Below are positions 17,445 through 26,510 of a DNA stretch of 64,000 nucleotides, in pieces. Below the pieces are notes generated by a model. It saw only the letters and a program-made list of their open reading frames with translations. It did not search any database and was not told the DNA's origin. The position numbers and the translations under genes are program-made. Position 1 is the stretch's first letter; every line of letters begins with the position of its first letter. Source of the DNA: Gemmatimonadaceae bacterium (GTDB lineage: Bacteria > Gemmatimonadota > Gemmatimonadetes > Gemmatimonadales > Gemmatimonadaceae); assembly GCA_036496605.1 (NCBI GenBank), contig DASXKV010000062.1:1-64000 (forward strand), read 5' to 3'.

Positions 17445-20183
17445 ATGCCCAGCGTTACGTCGGTGCGAATGTGGCTGCGCGCGCTCTTTCATCGCGACCG
17501 CATCGAACGGGATATGTCGAAGGAGATGCAGTTCCACTTGGAGCGAGAGACCGAGCTCAATATCCGGCGCGGCCTGTCGCTCGACGAGGCGCAGCGGGCG
17601 GCCCGCGTTGCATTCGGAGGAGTCGAGCAAATGAAAGATGCGAGTCGCGACACGCGCGGCACCGCGCACATCGAGTCCATCGCGCGCGACATACGCTACG
17701 CGATTCGATCGCTCAAGAACCGACCCGCCTTCACACTCACCGTGATCGCGACGCTTGCCCTCGGCATCGGCGCCAACGCGGCCATCTTCACGCTCGTTGA
17801 CGCGCTGCTCCTGCGCCCGCTGCCGGTGGCGCATCCCGAGCAACTCGTGATCGTGAGCGATCCCGCTCAGGTGAACAACAACAACGTTGGCTCTCCGGTC
17901 ACCGACTTCGTGTCGTTCCTGCTCTATCGGGACGTGCGCGCACACAACGCCTTGTTCACCGACATGTACGCGAGTGGGGGGTCCGGTCCGATCGACGTGA
18001 AGATGGGTGCGGGCACCGATGCAACCGCGGAACAGCCGCGCGCACGATTCGTGACCGGCAATTTCTTTTCCGTGCTCGGCGTGCCCGCGTACGCGGGCCG
18101 CACCTTCACCGCGGCCGAAGACGAGGCGCCGGGCGAAGATCCCGTCGCCGTCCTCACGTACGACTATTGGCAGCGTCGCTTCTCGGGGTCGTTCGCCGCG
18201 ATCGGCAGCGTCATGCGCGTGAACGACGTCGCGATCACGATCGTCGGCGTCACGTCGCCGGGGTTCCGTGGCGACATCGTCGGCCAGCCGTTGGACTTCT
18301 GGCTCCCAATGATGATGGACCCCGTGATTCAGCCGCGTATGAATCTGCTGAACGACCGCGGGTGGTCGTGGCTCATGATGATGGGCCGGCTCAAGCCGGG
18401 TGTCACGCTCGAGAAGGCACGTCAGGAGATCAGCGCGATCGAGGCGAACGCGATTCGCGAACATCTGTCCGGCCTCGAGTTGTCGCAGTTCGACGAGAAT
18501 CTCGAGCAAACTCCGATTCATGTCGTGTCGGGTGCCCGCGGGTTCTCCGAGCGGCGCGCCGAGTATGGAAAGGCCCTGTGGGTGCTCATGGCGGCGGTCG
18601 GTTTGGTCATTCTCGTCGTCTGCGCGAATGTGTCGAGTCTCATGCTCGCGCGCACCGTCGCGCGTAGCCGCGAGATGACGGTCCGCATGACGCTCGGCGC
18701 GGGCCGCGGGCGGTTGATTCAGCAAATGCTCATCGAAGGCACCGTGCTCGCGATCGTGTCGAGCGTGCTCGGGCTGCTCGCGGCGACCTGGGGCACTCGG
18801 GTGTTGCTCGCGAACGTGAGTAGCGCCTCGAACCCGATCGCCATCGATACGACGCCCGATGCGCGGGTGCTCGCCTTCACCGCGACGATGGCGCTTGCGT
18901 CGGTGCTTCTGTTCGGGCTTTTGCCTGCCTTCCGCGCGACGCATGTCGATCTCGCGACGTCGTTGCGCTCGCAGGGGCGCAACCTGATGGGCGCGGCGCG
19001 AGTCGGGGGGGGCCGCCTTCCGTTCGGGCGCGCGCTCGTCGTGGCGCAGATCGCCTTGTCGATGTGGATGCTCATCGGCGGCGGCTTGCTCGTGCGCAGC
19101 ATGCAACAGCTCCTGCATAGCGACCTCGGAATGGATCGCGATCACGTGGTCGCGGTGCGCGTGCGGACAGCGCGCTCGCAGTATGTCGGCGCGCGGCTGG
19201 CGCAATTCAGGCGCGACCTCGTCGACCGCGTCGCCCGATTACCCGGTGTGGATGCGGCCGCCTTCGCCGATCACGGATTGTTCAGCGGGGGCGCGTGCGG
19301 CCGTCACGTCGATGTGTCGGGTTTCATTCCGCAAGCGGATTCGGAACGCCAGGTCGCATGCGACAACGTCGGCCCGAACTTTTTCCATGCGATCGGCGCG
19401 CGCTTGATTCGCGGCCGCGACATCGAGGCGCGCGATCTCGAGACCGGGCCGCCTGCCACGGTGATCAACGAGACGATGGCGAAGCGGTATTTCGCTGCTC
19501 GCGATCCACTCGGTGCTACAGTGACGGTCGACAGCGTCCGGTACACCATCGTCGGGGTCGTGCGGGATTTTCAAAGCAGCGACGTCCGCGGCAAACCGCG
19601 TCGCGAGATGTACCTCGTGTTCAACGATCCGACCATGGGCGAGACTGGGCAAGCCAAACTCTCGGTGCACGTTCGCGGGAATCCGTCGCGCTTTGTAGGA
19701 CCAATTCGTCGTGCGATCGAAGAGGTCGATCGGACGCTGCCGATCGCCGTCGATCCGGTGAACGACCTCGTGCGCGACACCCTCTCGGAGGACGTGCTGC
19801 TCGTGCAGGTGACAACCTTCTTCGGCATCGTCACGTTGGTGCTCGCGGCACTCGGTCTGTACGGGGTCACGGCGTATTCGGCCAGCCAGCGCACCAGCGA
19901 GTTCGGATTGCGCGCGGCGCTCGGCGCGGAGCCGGGCGATGTGACGAGAATGGTTCTCGGCGAGGCGGTGCGCCTAGCGATTGTAGGAGTTGTAATCGGC
20001 GTGCCGGCCGGTCTTGCGGCAACGCGGCTGATTCGGGCGCAGCTCTTTGGCGTCGGCACGATCGACTTGCCGTCGCTCAGCATGGCGATCCTCGTGCTCG
20101 TGGCCACGGCCGTCGTCGCGAGCTACTTGCCGGCGAGACGAGCGGCGAACGTCGGCCCGTTGGAAGCGCTGCGGCTGGAGTAG
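17445..20183 (+). CDS. ADOP-type permease with prefix domain, PadR-linked
   Basis: A 912-residue permease. The N-terminal ~85 residues form the cytoplasmic prefix domain (RDMSKEMQFHLERETELNIRRGLSLDEAQRAARVAFGG). The duplicated MacB_PCD/FtsX body follows: TM1 at ~100 (VIATLALGIGANAAIFTLVDALLLRPLP), a middle block at ~385-500 (VLMAAVGLVILVVCANVSSLMLARTVARSREMTVRMTLGAG), and a last block at ~790-912 (LGLYGVTAYSASQRTSEFGLRAALGAEPGDV). It sits 3 bases after the PadR stop. It lacks the dispersed 8-mer although the neighbours on both sides of the window carry it. No ATPase gene is nearby. Confidence 0.9.
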   Translation: MPSVTSVRMWLRALFHRDRIERDMSKEMQFHLERETELNIRRGLSLDEAQRAARVAFGGVEQMKDASRDTRGTAHIESIARDIRYAIRSLKNRPAFTLTVIATLALGIGANAAIFTLVDALLLRPLPVAHPEQLVIVSDPAQVNNNNVGSPVTDFVSFLLYRDVRAHNALFTDMYASGGSGPIDVKMGAGTDATAEQPRARFVTGNFFSVLGVPAYAGRTFTAAEDEAPGEDPVAVLTYDYWQRRFSGSFAAIGSVMRVNDVAITIVGVTSPGFRGDIVGQPLDFWLPMMMDPVIQPRMNLLNDRGWSWLMMMGRLKPGVTLEKARQEISAIEANAIREHLSGLELSQFDENLEQTPIHVVSGARGFSERRAEYGKALWVLMAAVGLVILVVCANVSSLMLARTVARSREMTVRMTLGAGRGRLIQQMLIEGTVLAIVSSVLGLLAATWGTRVLLANVSSASNPIAIDTTPDARVLAFTATMALASVLLFGLLPAFRATHVDLATSLRSQGRNLMGAARVGGGRLPFGRALVVAQIALSMWMLIGGGLLVRSMQQLLHSDLGMDRDHVVAVRVRTARSQYVGARLAQFRRDLVDRVARLPGVDAAAFADHGLFSGGACGRHVDVSGFIPQADSERQVACDNVGPNFFHAIGARLIRGRDIEARDLETGPPATVINETMAKRYFAARDPLGATVTVDSVRYTIVGVVRDFQSSDVRGKPRREMYLVFNDPTMGETGQAKLSVHVRGNPSRFVGPIRRAIEEVDRTLPIAVDPVNDLVRDTLSEDVLLVQVTTFFGIVTLVLAALGLYGVTAYSASQRTSEFGLRAALGAEPGDVTRMVLGEAVRLAIVGVVIGVPAGLAATRLIRAQLFGVGTIDLPSLSMAILVLVATAVVASYLPARRAANVGPLEALRLE

Positions 20184-20203
20184 CGAGCCATGAGCCGCGC
20201 TCG

Positions 20204-20413
20204 CTACTCCGCTCGTATCGCGACGAGAGGACTGAGCCGCCGCGCGCGAAGCACCGCCGGATAGGTCGACGCGATCGACGCGAGCGCGAGGACGAGCGCG
20301 GCGACGACGTACACTTTGACGTCCAGTGCATCGACGCCGTAGAGCTGGTGGCCGAGCAATCTACCTGCGACGAGACCGCCCGCGAGACCAGTCGCGATGC
20401 CGGCCAGCCCCAC
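20204..20413 (-). pseudogene. C-terminal fragment of an ADOP permease
   Basis: 69 residues that match only the last two membrane segments of an ADOP permease: GIATGLAGGLVAGRLLGHQLYGVDALD, then VYVVAALVLALASIASTYPAVLRARRLSPLVAIRAE. The upstream ~750 residues are absent, and the break coincides with the 5' break of the truncated forward gene at ~20410. Both therefore probably arose from one deletion or rearrangement. Confidence 0.8.
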
Positions 20414-20950
20414 TCATCCTTGACGGTCGGCGCCTCGCCGGCGTCATTGCGTTCCTCGCGCTGTTCGCCGTGCCTAACGCCGCATCCGCGCAGCACGAAC
20501 GTCACCCGGCAGCAAAACCCGACTCGACGCACGGCGACTCTCTGGCCAAGCGAGCCGCGGCGCGCGATACCACGCCTTCAATGCCGGGCATGCCAGGCGG
20601 CGGCCACAGCATGGGGGACATGATCAACGGCCCACTCGGGATCTCGCACGTCCGCATGGGATCGGGTACCTCCTGGTTGCCCGATTCCTCGCCCATGCAC
20701 GCCAACCATAAGATGTGGGGCGACTGGACGGTGATGCTCCACGGCGTCGCCTTCGGACAATACGATGACCAGGGCTCCAAGCGCGGCGACAAGCAGCTCG
20801 GCATCGTCGACTGGGAGATGGTGATGGCGATGCGCCGCGTGGGGACCGGCGCATGGTAACCGAGGCGATGCCGGCAATGCAGCACATGCCGGAATGAAGA
20901 TGCCCAACGACTCCGCGCGAACGAATCCCGAGCTCGGTGGCGAACGATGA
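20413..20950 (+). pseudogene. Truncated secreted protein upstream of copB
   Basis: The frame from ~20413 gives a signal-peptide-like segment (LAGVIAFLALFAVPNAASAQ), then a Met/His-rich stretch (SMPGMPGGGHSMGDM) and HANHKMWGDWTVMLHGVAFGQYDDQ, which looks like the start of a secreted protein met beside copper-export genes. Coding breaks off after VMAMRRVGTGAW. A different frame then carries a plausible tail (NAAHAGMKMPNDSARTNPELGGER) whose stop overlaps the copB start as ATGA. I infer an internal deletion with frameshift near 20840-20870. The 5' end is also missing. Confidence 0.6.
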
Positions 20951-23031
20951 CCCACGATTCTCCCGAACAGCACGAGCACCACACGCCTTCCGGCGACCAT
21001 TTGTCAGAGAAGAGTCACGAGTCGCACGGAATGGCAGACCACGCGCACGGGCACGAGGGACATGATCGACATGCCGGTCATAGCGTGGCGATGTTCCGCG
21101 ACAAGTTCTGGATCTCACTTGCCCTAACGATTCCCACGCTCCTCTGGGGCCACATGCTCCAGCGCGCGTTCGGTTATCAGGCGCCGATGTTTCCAGGCGC
21201 GATGTGGATTGCGCCAGTGTTCGGCACAGCGGTGTTTCTCTATGGCGGGAGCGTCTTCATTCAGGGAGCGATCAGCGAGCTGAAAGATCGAGTGCCGGGG
21301 ATGATGACGCTCATTGCCCTGGCGATCTCGGTCGCGTTCGTGTTCAGCGCGGTGGTCACGATCGGCTTTCCTGGCATGCCGCTCTGGGAGGAGCTCTCGA
21401 CCCTCGTGACGATCATGCTCCTCGGCCACTGGATCGAGATGCGCTCGATCTCTCAGGCACAGGGCGCCTTGAAGGAGCTCGCCAAACTGCTTCCGAACAC
21501 CGCCACGCGCGTCGTTGGCGACCGCACTCAGGAAGTGCCCATCAGTGAGCTGAAAGACGGAGACGTCGTCCTCGTTAGGCCCGGCGCGAGCGTCCCAGCC
21601 GACGGCATCGTGCAACAGGGCGCGACTGGCGTCAATGAGTCGATGATCACGGGCGAATCGCGTCCCGTCGAAAAGAAGGAAGGGGACAAGGTCATCGCCG
21701 GAACCGTCAACGGCTCTGGTTCGCTGCGCGTCGAAGTCACCGGCACCGGCGACCGTACTGCGCTCGCCGGCATCATGCGACTGGTCGAGCACGCGCAGAG
21801 CTCGCGATCGCGAGCGCAGACGCTCGCCGACCGTGCGGCGTTCGCGCTTACCCTCATCGCGTTAGGCGCTGGCGTCGTCACGCTGATTGTGTGGCGTGCC
21901 ATCCGGCCCGGCGACCCGGCCTTCGCGATCGAACGCGTCGTGACGGTGCTCGTCATCGCGTGCCCGCATGCGCTCGGTCTCGCGATTCCGCTCGTCATTG
22001 CGATCTCGACCACGCTTGGCGCCCGGAGCGGGCTCCTCGTTCGCGATCGGCGCGGTCTGGAAGCGGCGCGAAATCTGAACGCGGTGGTATTCGACAAAAC
22101 AGGCACTCTTACCAAGGGTGAATTCGGCGTCGCCAATATCGCCACGGCCGACGGCATCGAGCCTAACGAGGCATTGCGTCTCGCGGCCTCCGTCGAGGCC
22201 GACTCGGAGCATTCGATCGCGCAGGGCATCGTGAAGACAGCGCGAGAGCGCGGGCTCGATGTGCGTTCGCCGGAAGGATTCGAGGCGATTCCGGGAAAGG
22301 GAGCAAAAGCGCGCGTGGAGGGCCGTGAGCTCTATATAGGTGGTCCGGCGTTGCTTCGAGCGCTTGGCTTGACCGTCCCCGAGAAGCTCGCGTCCGCGCC
22401 GAAACGGGCCGAGGAGGAAGGCAAGGCTTCGATCTACCTCGCTGACCGCACGTCGGTGTTGGCAGCATTCACTCTTGCCGACGTCGTGCGGCCCGAGTCG
22501 CATGAAGCCGTTCGCGCGCTGCATGACATGCGGATCGAGGTCGTCATGATGACGGGCGACGCTGGCCCAGTCGCGCAAGCAGTGGCTTCGGAGTTGGGGA
22601 TCGATCACGTGTTCGCCGAGGTGCTGCCGGATCAGAAGGCGTCGAAGATCGAAGAGCTGAAGCACGGTGGGAAGCGCGTGGCCATGGTCGGAGACGGAGT
22701 GAACGATGCGCCCGCACTCGTGACCGCCGATGTCGGCATAGCCATCGGCGCGGGGACGGATGTCGCGGTGGAAGCAGGCGACATCGTGCTCGTGCGCAGC
22801 GATCCGCGGGACGTGCCACGTATCGTTGCCTTGAGCCGCGCGAGCTATCGCAAGATGATTCAGAATCTGTGGTGGGCCGCTGGCTACAACATCGTCGCTA
22901 TTCCACTCGCCGCCGGTGTCCTCGCGTCGCGGGGCATCGTTCTCTCACCGGCCGTGGGTGCGGTGTTGATGTCAGCGAGCACGGTGATCGTCGCCGTCAA
23001 CGCACAGCTGCTGCGCCGGGCGAAACTATAG
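20947..23031 (+). CDS. copB: CopB-type copper-translocating P-type ATPase
   Basis: A 694-residue P1B ATPase. A His-rich N-terminus (residues 1-46, many HEHH/HGHEGHDRHAGH clusters) replaces Cys-type metal-binding domains. Membrane segments lead to the actuator motif TGES (~235), the intramembrane ACPHALG (CPH, ~338), the phosphorylation site DKTGT (Asp ~383), the nucleotide domain, the hinge GDGVNDAP, and C-terminal YN and MSxST metal-site motifs (AGYNIVAIP, LMSASTVIV). The CPH motif and His-rich tail mark the CopB (P1B-3) branch, which exports Cu(II)/Cu(I) or Ag. The start overlaps the tail of a broken upstream gene (ATGA). No copper regulator lies beside it. Confidence 0.93.
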   Translation: MTHDSPEQHEHHTPSGDHLSEKSHESHGMADHAHGHEGHDRHAGHSVAMFRDKFWISLALTIPTLLWGHMLQRAFGYQAPMFPGAMWIAPVFGTAVFLYGGSVFIQGAISELKDRVPGMMTLIALAISVAFVFSAVVTIGFPGMPLWEELSTLVTIMLLGHWIEMRSISQAQGALKELAKLLPNTATRVVGDRTQEVPISELKDGDVVLVRPGASVPADGIVQQGATGVNESMITGESRPVEKKEGDKVIAGTVNGSGSLRVEVTGTGDRTALAGIMRLVEHAQSSRSRAQTLADRAAFALTLIALGAGVVTLIVWRAIRPGDPAFAIERVVTVLVIACPHALGLAIPLVIAISTTLGARSGLLVRDRRGLEAARNLNAVVFDKTGTLTKGEFGVANIATADGIEPNEALRLAASVEADSEHSIAQGIVKTARERGLDVRSPEGFEAIPGKGAKARVEGRELYIGGPALLRALGLTVPEKLASAPKRAEEEGKASIYLADRTSVLAAFTLADVVRPESHEAVRALHDMRIEVVMMTGDAGPVAQAVASELGIDHVFAEVLPDQKASKIEELKHGGKRVAMVGDGVNDAPALVTADVGIAIGAGTDVAVEAGDIVLVRSDPRDVPRIVALSRASYRKMIQNLWWAAGYNIVAIPLAAGVLASRGIVLSPAVGAVLMSASTVIVAVNAQLLRRAKL

Positions 23032-23202
23032 CGCGGCGGATGCCGCCGTCGCCTCTCGTCGCGCGATATGCCACCGACGCGCCGCGACAAGCGCCCAAAT
23101 TGCCTCGATGACTCCGAACGGCCATGCGCCCTGCAGGAATCCGTACGCCGATCCGAGGCAACAGGCGACAGCGAAGCCGAGCGTGAACCAGCGAGGTCGA
23201 GG
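23026..23202 (-). CDS. Small two-segment membrane protein (probable)
   Basis: The frame from about 23202 encodes RPRWFTLGFAVACCLGSAYGFLQGAWPFGVIEAIWALVAARRWH, two hydrophobic segments with conserved-looking Gly/Trp. This is typical of a small stand-alone bacterial membrane protein of unknown function. No proper start codon precedes the conserved part. The first in-frame ATG lies at 23265, and the residues between look non-coding. The 5' end seems fused by frameshift to the truncated gene upstream. It converges with copB, overlapping its stop by a few bases. Confidence 0.45.
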   Translation of the reverse strand, partial: PRPRWFTLGFAVACCLGSAYGFLQGAWPFGVIEAIWALVAARRWHIARREATAASAAL

Positions 23203-23516
23203 TAGTGGCCAGCGCTGTGTGGCTGGCCCCACCCCATTCCGGGCAGAAGCCGCACGCTTTCGCACAGATGCGCACCAACGACAAGGAGCAATCCGAACGC
23301 GCCGATGGCCTGCAAAGCAGGTCCGGAGTGAACGCCATACCTTAGGCGCAGCATGCTCCAGCCGAACAACGGCCCGACAAACGCGAAAGCGATCAGAACC
23401 CTCAGCAATGTCCGATTACACCAACGCGGTTGCAATGCCGAATAGTGATCCGGTGACGAGCCACACGTGACACCGGCTACGGCGGTGATCACGGCGAGCG
23501 CAAATACCGCAGGCAC
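23193..23516 (-). pseudogene. Truncated membrane protein
   Basis: The frame encodes a hydrophobic protein: LLRVLIAFAFVGPLFGWSMLRLRYG, LQAIGAFGLLLVVGAHLCESVRLLP, and then WGQPHSAGHYLDL. After GHYLDL the frame turns into Arg/Ser-rich nonsense and runs open into copB, while the coding signal continues in the next frame with the RPRWFTLGFA membrane segment. A deletion or frameshift at ~23195-23203 explains both halves. The function is unknown. Confidence 0.5.
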
Positions 23517-23612
23517 TCACTCCGAATGATTAAGAAGGCTAGCCTTCGCGACGGTACCAGTGGGCACTCCGATCACGGCCGCTATGCGCCCGACGGAGCT
23601 CGCAGTCTCGGC

Positions 23613-24175
23613 TCAGTCGCCCTGAGCCAGATGGAAGGACATCCCGAATCGAATTTCTTTTGAACGAGTAGGCTTGGGGCGCGCCGTCGGAAGGACGAAC
23701 CTCGACATGCGCCAACGCCACTCGGCAAATAGATCGACAGAGGCAGCGAGTGGGACCATGCTCCCAACTCCATAACTCCAGTTCTTGGTGGTCGCACGCA
23801 CGTTCGCCGTATCCATCGCCGACTTCCCCATGCCGACGAATCCGTACGAAGCGGCGGTTCGGTTCCGACTGCCTAACGGCCGTCCAACCAGCGCGAAGAC
23901 TGCGTCAACATCTGCGGTCCAGGGGCGCAACCACATCGTAGCGCCCAACGTGCTCGCCGATGTGTTCCTGAGTGCGACGTGTCCCGACGCGCGAAGGGCG
24001 AACCTCGGGCTGCTTGCGAGCGTCAGTGCCAGACCACCCAACGCGCCCGTGCCGGTCTTGGCGGGCATCGAAAGCGCGGGCTGATCGAGGCGTCGGACTG
24101 CTGCGCCATCACAGGGAAGGCGTTGCCCGCGATCATAGCGGACAACAAGACGCTGCTGAGGCGATAATGGCGCAA
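23613..24175 (-). pseudogene. Frameshifted outer-membrane barrel protein
   Basis: A signal-peptide segment (LLSAMIAGNAFPVMAQQSDASIS, from ~24160 down) is followed, in a frame shifted near 24066, by a 150-residue beta-barrel-like stretch (GALGGLALTLASSPRFALRASGHVALRN ... SYGFVGMGKSAMDTANVRATTKNWSYGVGSMV ... DLFAEWRWRMSRFV ... KEIRFGMSFHLAQGD). Alternating polar and hydrophobic residues and a terminal aromatic-rich strand fit an outer-membrane protein. The shift leaves no intact product unless it is a sequencing error. The nature of any ligand is unknown. Confidence 0.55.
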
Positions 24176-24329
24176 GTGGCTCCCGGTACGGCTCGTCCGA
24201 GAACCATTCCCGGCGATTACCCGCTTCTCAGACTGGCTGGGAAGACTCCGGTAACCATGATTCCTAGCGCCCCCCGACGATATCAATCGTTGCTCGGATG
24301 AGGTCGCGAGAGAGTCCCAGCCCGGCCGC

Positions 24330-24557
24330 GTGCTCATGTCGATCGACTGGGGTGGTCAGTACGCGCAATTGCGGTACGGGCTCACATTGGAAACGGCGGC
24401 GGGGAAGCTGAGGCTCTCGCGCGGTTTTGAGGGCGCGATCGGCGTGGGACACGGTGACTGGGATTTTCTCACGGAAGAAAATGCGGTAGAATCGATCGCT
24501 CTGCTCGGGGAGCTGATCGAGGATGTCGCGCAGTGGCCGTCGCGTCTCACGATGTGA
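24330..24557 (+). CDS. Small acidic hypothetical protein
   Basis: A 75-residue ORF, MLMSIDWGGQYAQLRYGLTLETAAGKLRL..., with an acidic helical C-terminal half (DFLTEENAVESIALLGELIEDVAQWP). Composition and lack of rare codons suggest real coding, but I recognise no family and see no strong RBS. It could be the surviving piece of a longer gene, since its neighbours are broken. Confidence 0.35.
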   Translation: MLMSIDWGGQYAQLRYGLTLETAAGKLRLSRGFEGAIGVGHGDWDFLTEENAVESIALLGELIEDVAQWPSRLTM

Positions 24558-24653
24558 TGTCGCTACTGCTGCTCCAACGAGAGCCGCACGGTAGCCGGCA
24601 GTATCTGCGCGACGACATCTGAAGGCGTGCGCGCAGCCTAACGGCGGCAGCCG

Positions 24654-25547
24654 CTATTTCAGCAGCGACGAGATCGTAACGATCGCGACACTCAGGGCGA
24701 TCGCGATCGGAATTCCGAGCCATCCATCGCTCGACGGAGCCTTCAGCTCGGCGCGCAGTTGTCGACCGCGCCGAAGGTAGGCCCACACACCGCCGATGCC
24801 TGCGGCATAGAAGACCCAGCCGTAAAGGGTGCGGAGCAAGACGAATCCAATGAATCCGATGTACGTCAGCGGAAAGAAACTGAGGAGCAGGAGATACAGC
24901 GCGCCCGCCGTGCCGATGCCCGACGCGAGCGCGGCCGCGAACCGCGTCGGTCGGCGAGTCGTTAGGTGCAACACAATCGCGAGAAAGACGAACAGCCCAA
25001 TGAGCGGGCGTCGCGAAGCGCCGTTCGAATGCTGGCCGAAAATGCGGAACAGAACCGCGTAGGCGATCGCGTAGAGCGCCGTGCCGATCCATATGAGATC
25101 ATTGTTGCCGGACGCCAGGAGCGTCTCGAGGCGGACCAATGACGGTCGGTATGCGGAAGCGATCGTCACGATGCAGCTGCAGTACGGCAGCGCATTCGCC
25201 ATGATACCACCGAACTCGCCGAAAATTCGGTATTCGGTGAGGAAGGCCCCGAGCGCGACGAGCGACGCCAGGATTACCAGTCGCGTCGCCCTCGCGGTCC
25301 GTCGCCAGTACACGGCGCTCGCGCCGAGCGCTATCGCAACGATGAAGCTGCAGACGGTGATGCCGCGCCACATCCGCTCCGCCGCGCTGCCGGGTGCGAT
25401 CACTTGGAACACCGCGTCGTTCAGTCGCGTGTCGCGGTAGAGATGTCTGGCGACGAACAGCAGCATCACGCCGAGCAGGCCGAGTGTCGTCCGCGCGAGG
25501 CCAGTCTGGTCTTGGACGCCGGTGGCGCCTGATTGTGGTTGTGCCAT
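24654..25547 (-). CDS. Polytopic membrane protein of unknown function
   Basis: A 297-residue protein with about eight hydrophobic segments: TLGLLGVMLLFVARHLY, ITVCSFIVAIALGASAVYW, LVILASLVALGAFL, IMANALPYCSCIVTIASAY, GTALYAIAYAVLFRIF, PLIGLFVFLAIVLHL, GALYLLLLSFFPLTYIGFIGFVLL and GIPIAIALSVAIVTISSLL. It starts with a short polar tail (MAQPQSGATG). No catalytic or transport motif stands out. It is the only apparently intact gene between copB and the PAP2 gene, and contains a CGTTAGG copy at 24960. GCCTAACG follows its stop at 24636. Confidence 0.65.
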   Translation of the reverse strand: MAQPQSGATGVQDQTGLARTTLGLLGVMLLFVARHLYRDTRLNDAVFQVIAPGSAAERMWRGITVCSFIVAIALGASAVYWRRTARATRLVILASLVALGAFLTEYRIFGEFGGIMANALPYCSCIVTIASAYRPSLVRLETLLASGNNDLIWIGTALYAIAYAVLFRIFGQHSNGASRRPLIGLFVFLAIVLHLTTRRPTRFAAALASGIGTAGALYLLLLSFFPLTYIGFIGFVLLRTLYGWVFYAAGIGGVWAYLRRGRQLRAELKAPSSDGWLGIPIAIALSVAIVTISSLLK

Positions 25548-25586
25548 GTGGTTGGGTCTCGGCGCACGTACCGTCTGGTAAACGCT

Positions 25587-25973
25587 TCACCGAGGCATGG
25601 CGTAACGGTGACGCACGTCCCGCTCAACGAGTCCCCAGCGGCGCGCGAACGCTACTGACGGCGTGCCACCAATGCTCACCACCACACCGCCGGGTTTCAC
25701 ACACTGGAAACTCCTCACGAGTGTGTCACCGCCCGCACTGTCCAGCACCACGTCACACTCTTTGGCCACGTCTTCAAACCGTGAACGCCGGTGATCAATC
25801 GCGACATCGGCGCCCAAGCGCGCAACCAACGGAAGCGACGCCGCTTGTTCGAACGTCAGGTTGGTGGGTTTGAGGGCCGCGGCGCCTTCGCGTACAGCGG
25901 CAAATTCGGCAAAGGTTCCAATGCGGTCCTTGTCCACACGCGCATAGACCGCATCGCCCTCCCTCACCGTCAC
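25587..25973 (-). pseudogene. Deleted zinc-type alcohol dehydrogenase / quinone oxidoreductase
   Basis: 128 residues carry two separated pieces of an MDR-superfamily NADP-dependent oxidoreductase. The catalytic-domain part GDAVYARVDKDRIGTFAEFAAV...LKPTNLTFEQAASLPL is joined directly to the late Rossmann part RLGADVAIDHR...CDVVLDSAGGDTLVRSFQCVKPGGVVVSIGG. The intervening ~40-60 residues with the AxGGVG nucleotide-binding loop are missing, as are the first ~80 residues and the C-terminal ~100. It cannot be active. Confidence 0.75.
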
Positions 25974-26007
25974 CGAGTCATTGTTCCCATAATCTTGCCG
26001 GCGGGGA

Positions 26008-26440
26008 GCCTAACGCCTAACGATGGCGGAGAGATGGTCGTCGGCGGATTGCCCAACACGGGCGACCATATCAGCAAGACGGTCGTTGTCGACGACCGCC
26101 GCCTGTTCGTGAACATCGGTTCGGCCTCGAACTCCTGTCAGGTGGCGAACCGCGTCGCCCAATCGCCGGGCGTGTTCCCCTGCCCGGAGCTCCCAGTACG
26201 CGCGGGCGTGTGGCTCTTCGATGCGCGCGGTACGAATCAGACCGAGGCCTCGGGAACGCATTACGCCACTGGCTATCGCAACCTCGTGGCACCGGCGATG
26301 AATCCGGCGAATCGCGAGCTGTACACCGTGCAGCAAGGCCGGGACATGCTCTTCGAGAACTGGCCGCAGTTCTATACGCAGGATCGGACTGCAAATCTTC
26401 CGGCTGAAGAGCTGGCGCGGGTCTTCAAACGAGGAGAATG
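26008..26440 (+). pseudogene. Fragment of a sorbosone-dehydrogenase-like PQQ protein
   Basis: ~140 residues match the middle of an L-sorbosone dehydrogenase / soluble glucose dehydrogenase-type beta-propeller: VGGLPNTGDHISKTVVVDD, LFVNIGSASNSCQVANRVAQSPGVFPCPEL, GVWLFDARGTNQTEASGTHYATGYRNLVAPAMNP, QQGRDMLFENWPQFYTQD. Both ends of the propeller are lost. The recognisable part begins exactly at a tandem overlapping pair of GCCTAACG (26008-26022), next to the broken oxidoreductase on the other strand. Confidence 0.75.
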
Positions 26441-26510
26441 GCGTTGCAGCAGCTCTCGACGAGGTGGGCGAGAGTCTCGTGCATCGGTGGATGCGTGGTA
26501 GCGTGTCCGG

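Noticed and set aside
26010-26336. Minus-strand ORFs opposite the sorbosone-dehydrogenase fragment
   Set aside because: They are mirror frames of a clearly recognisable forward coding remnant.
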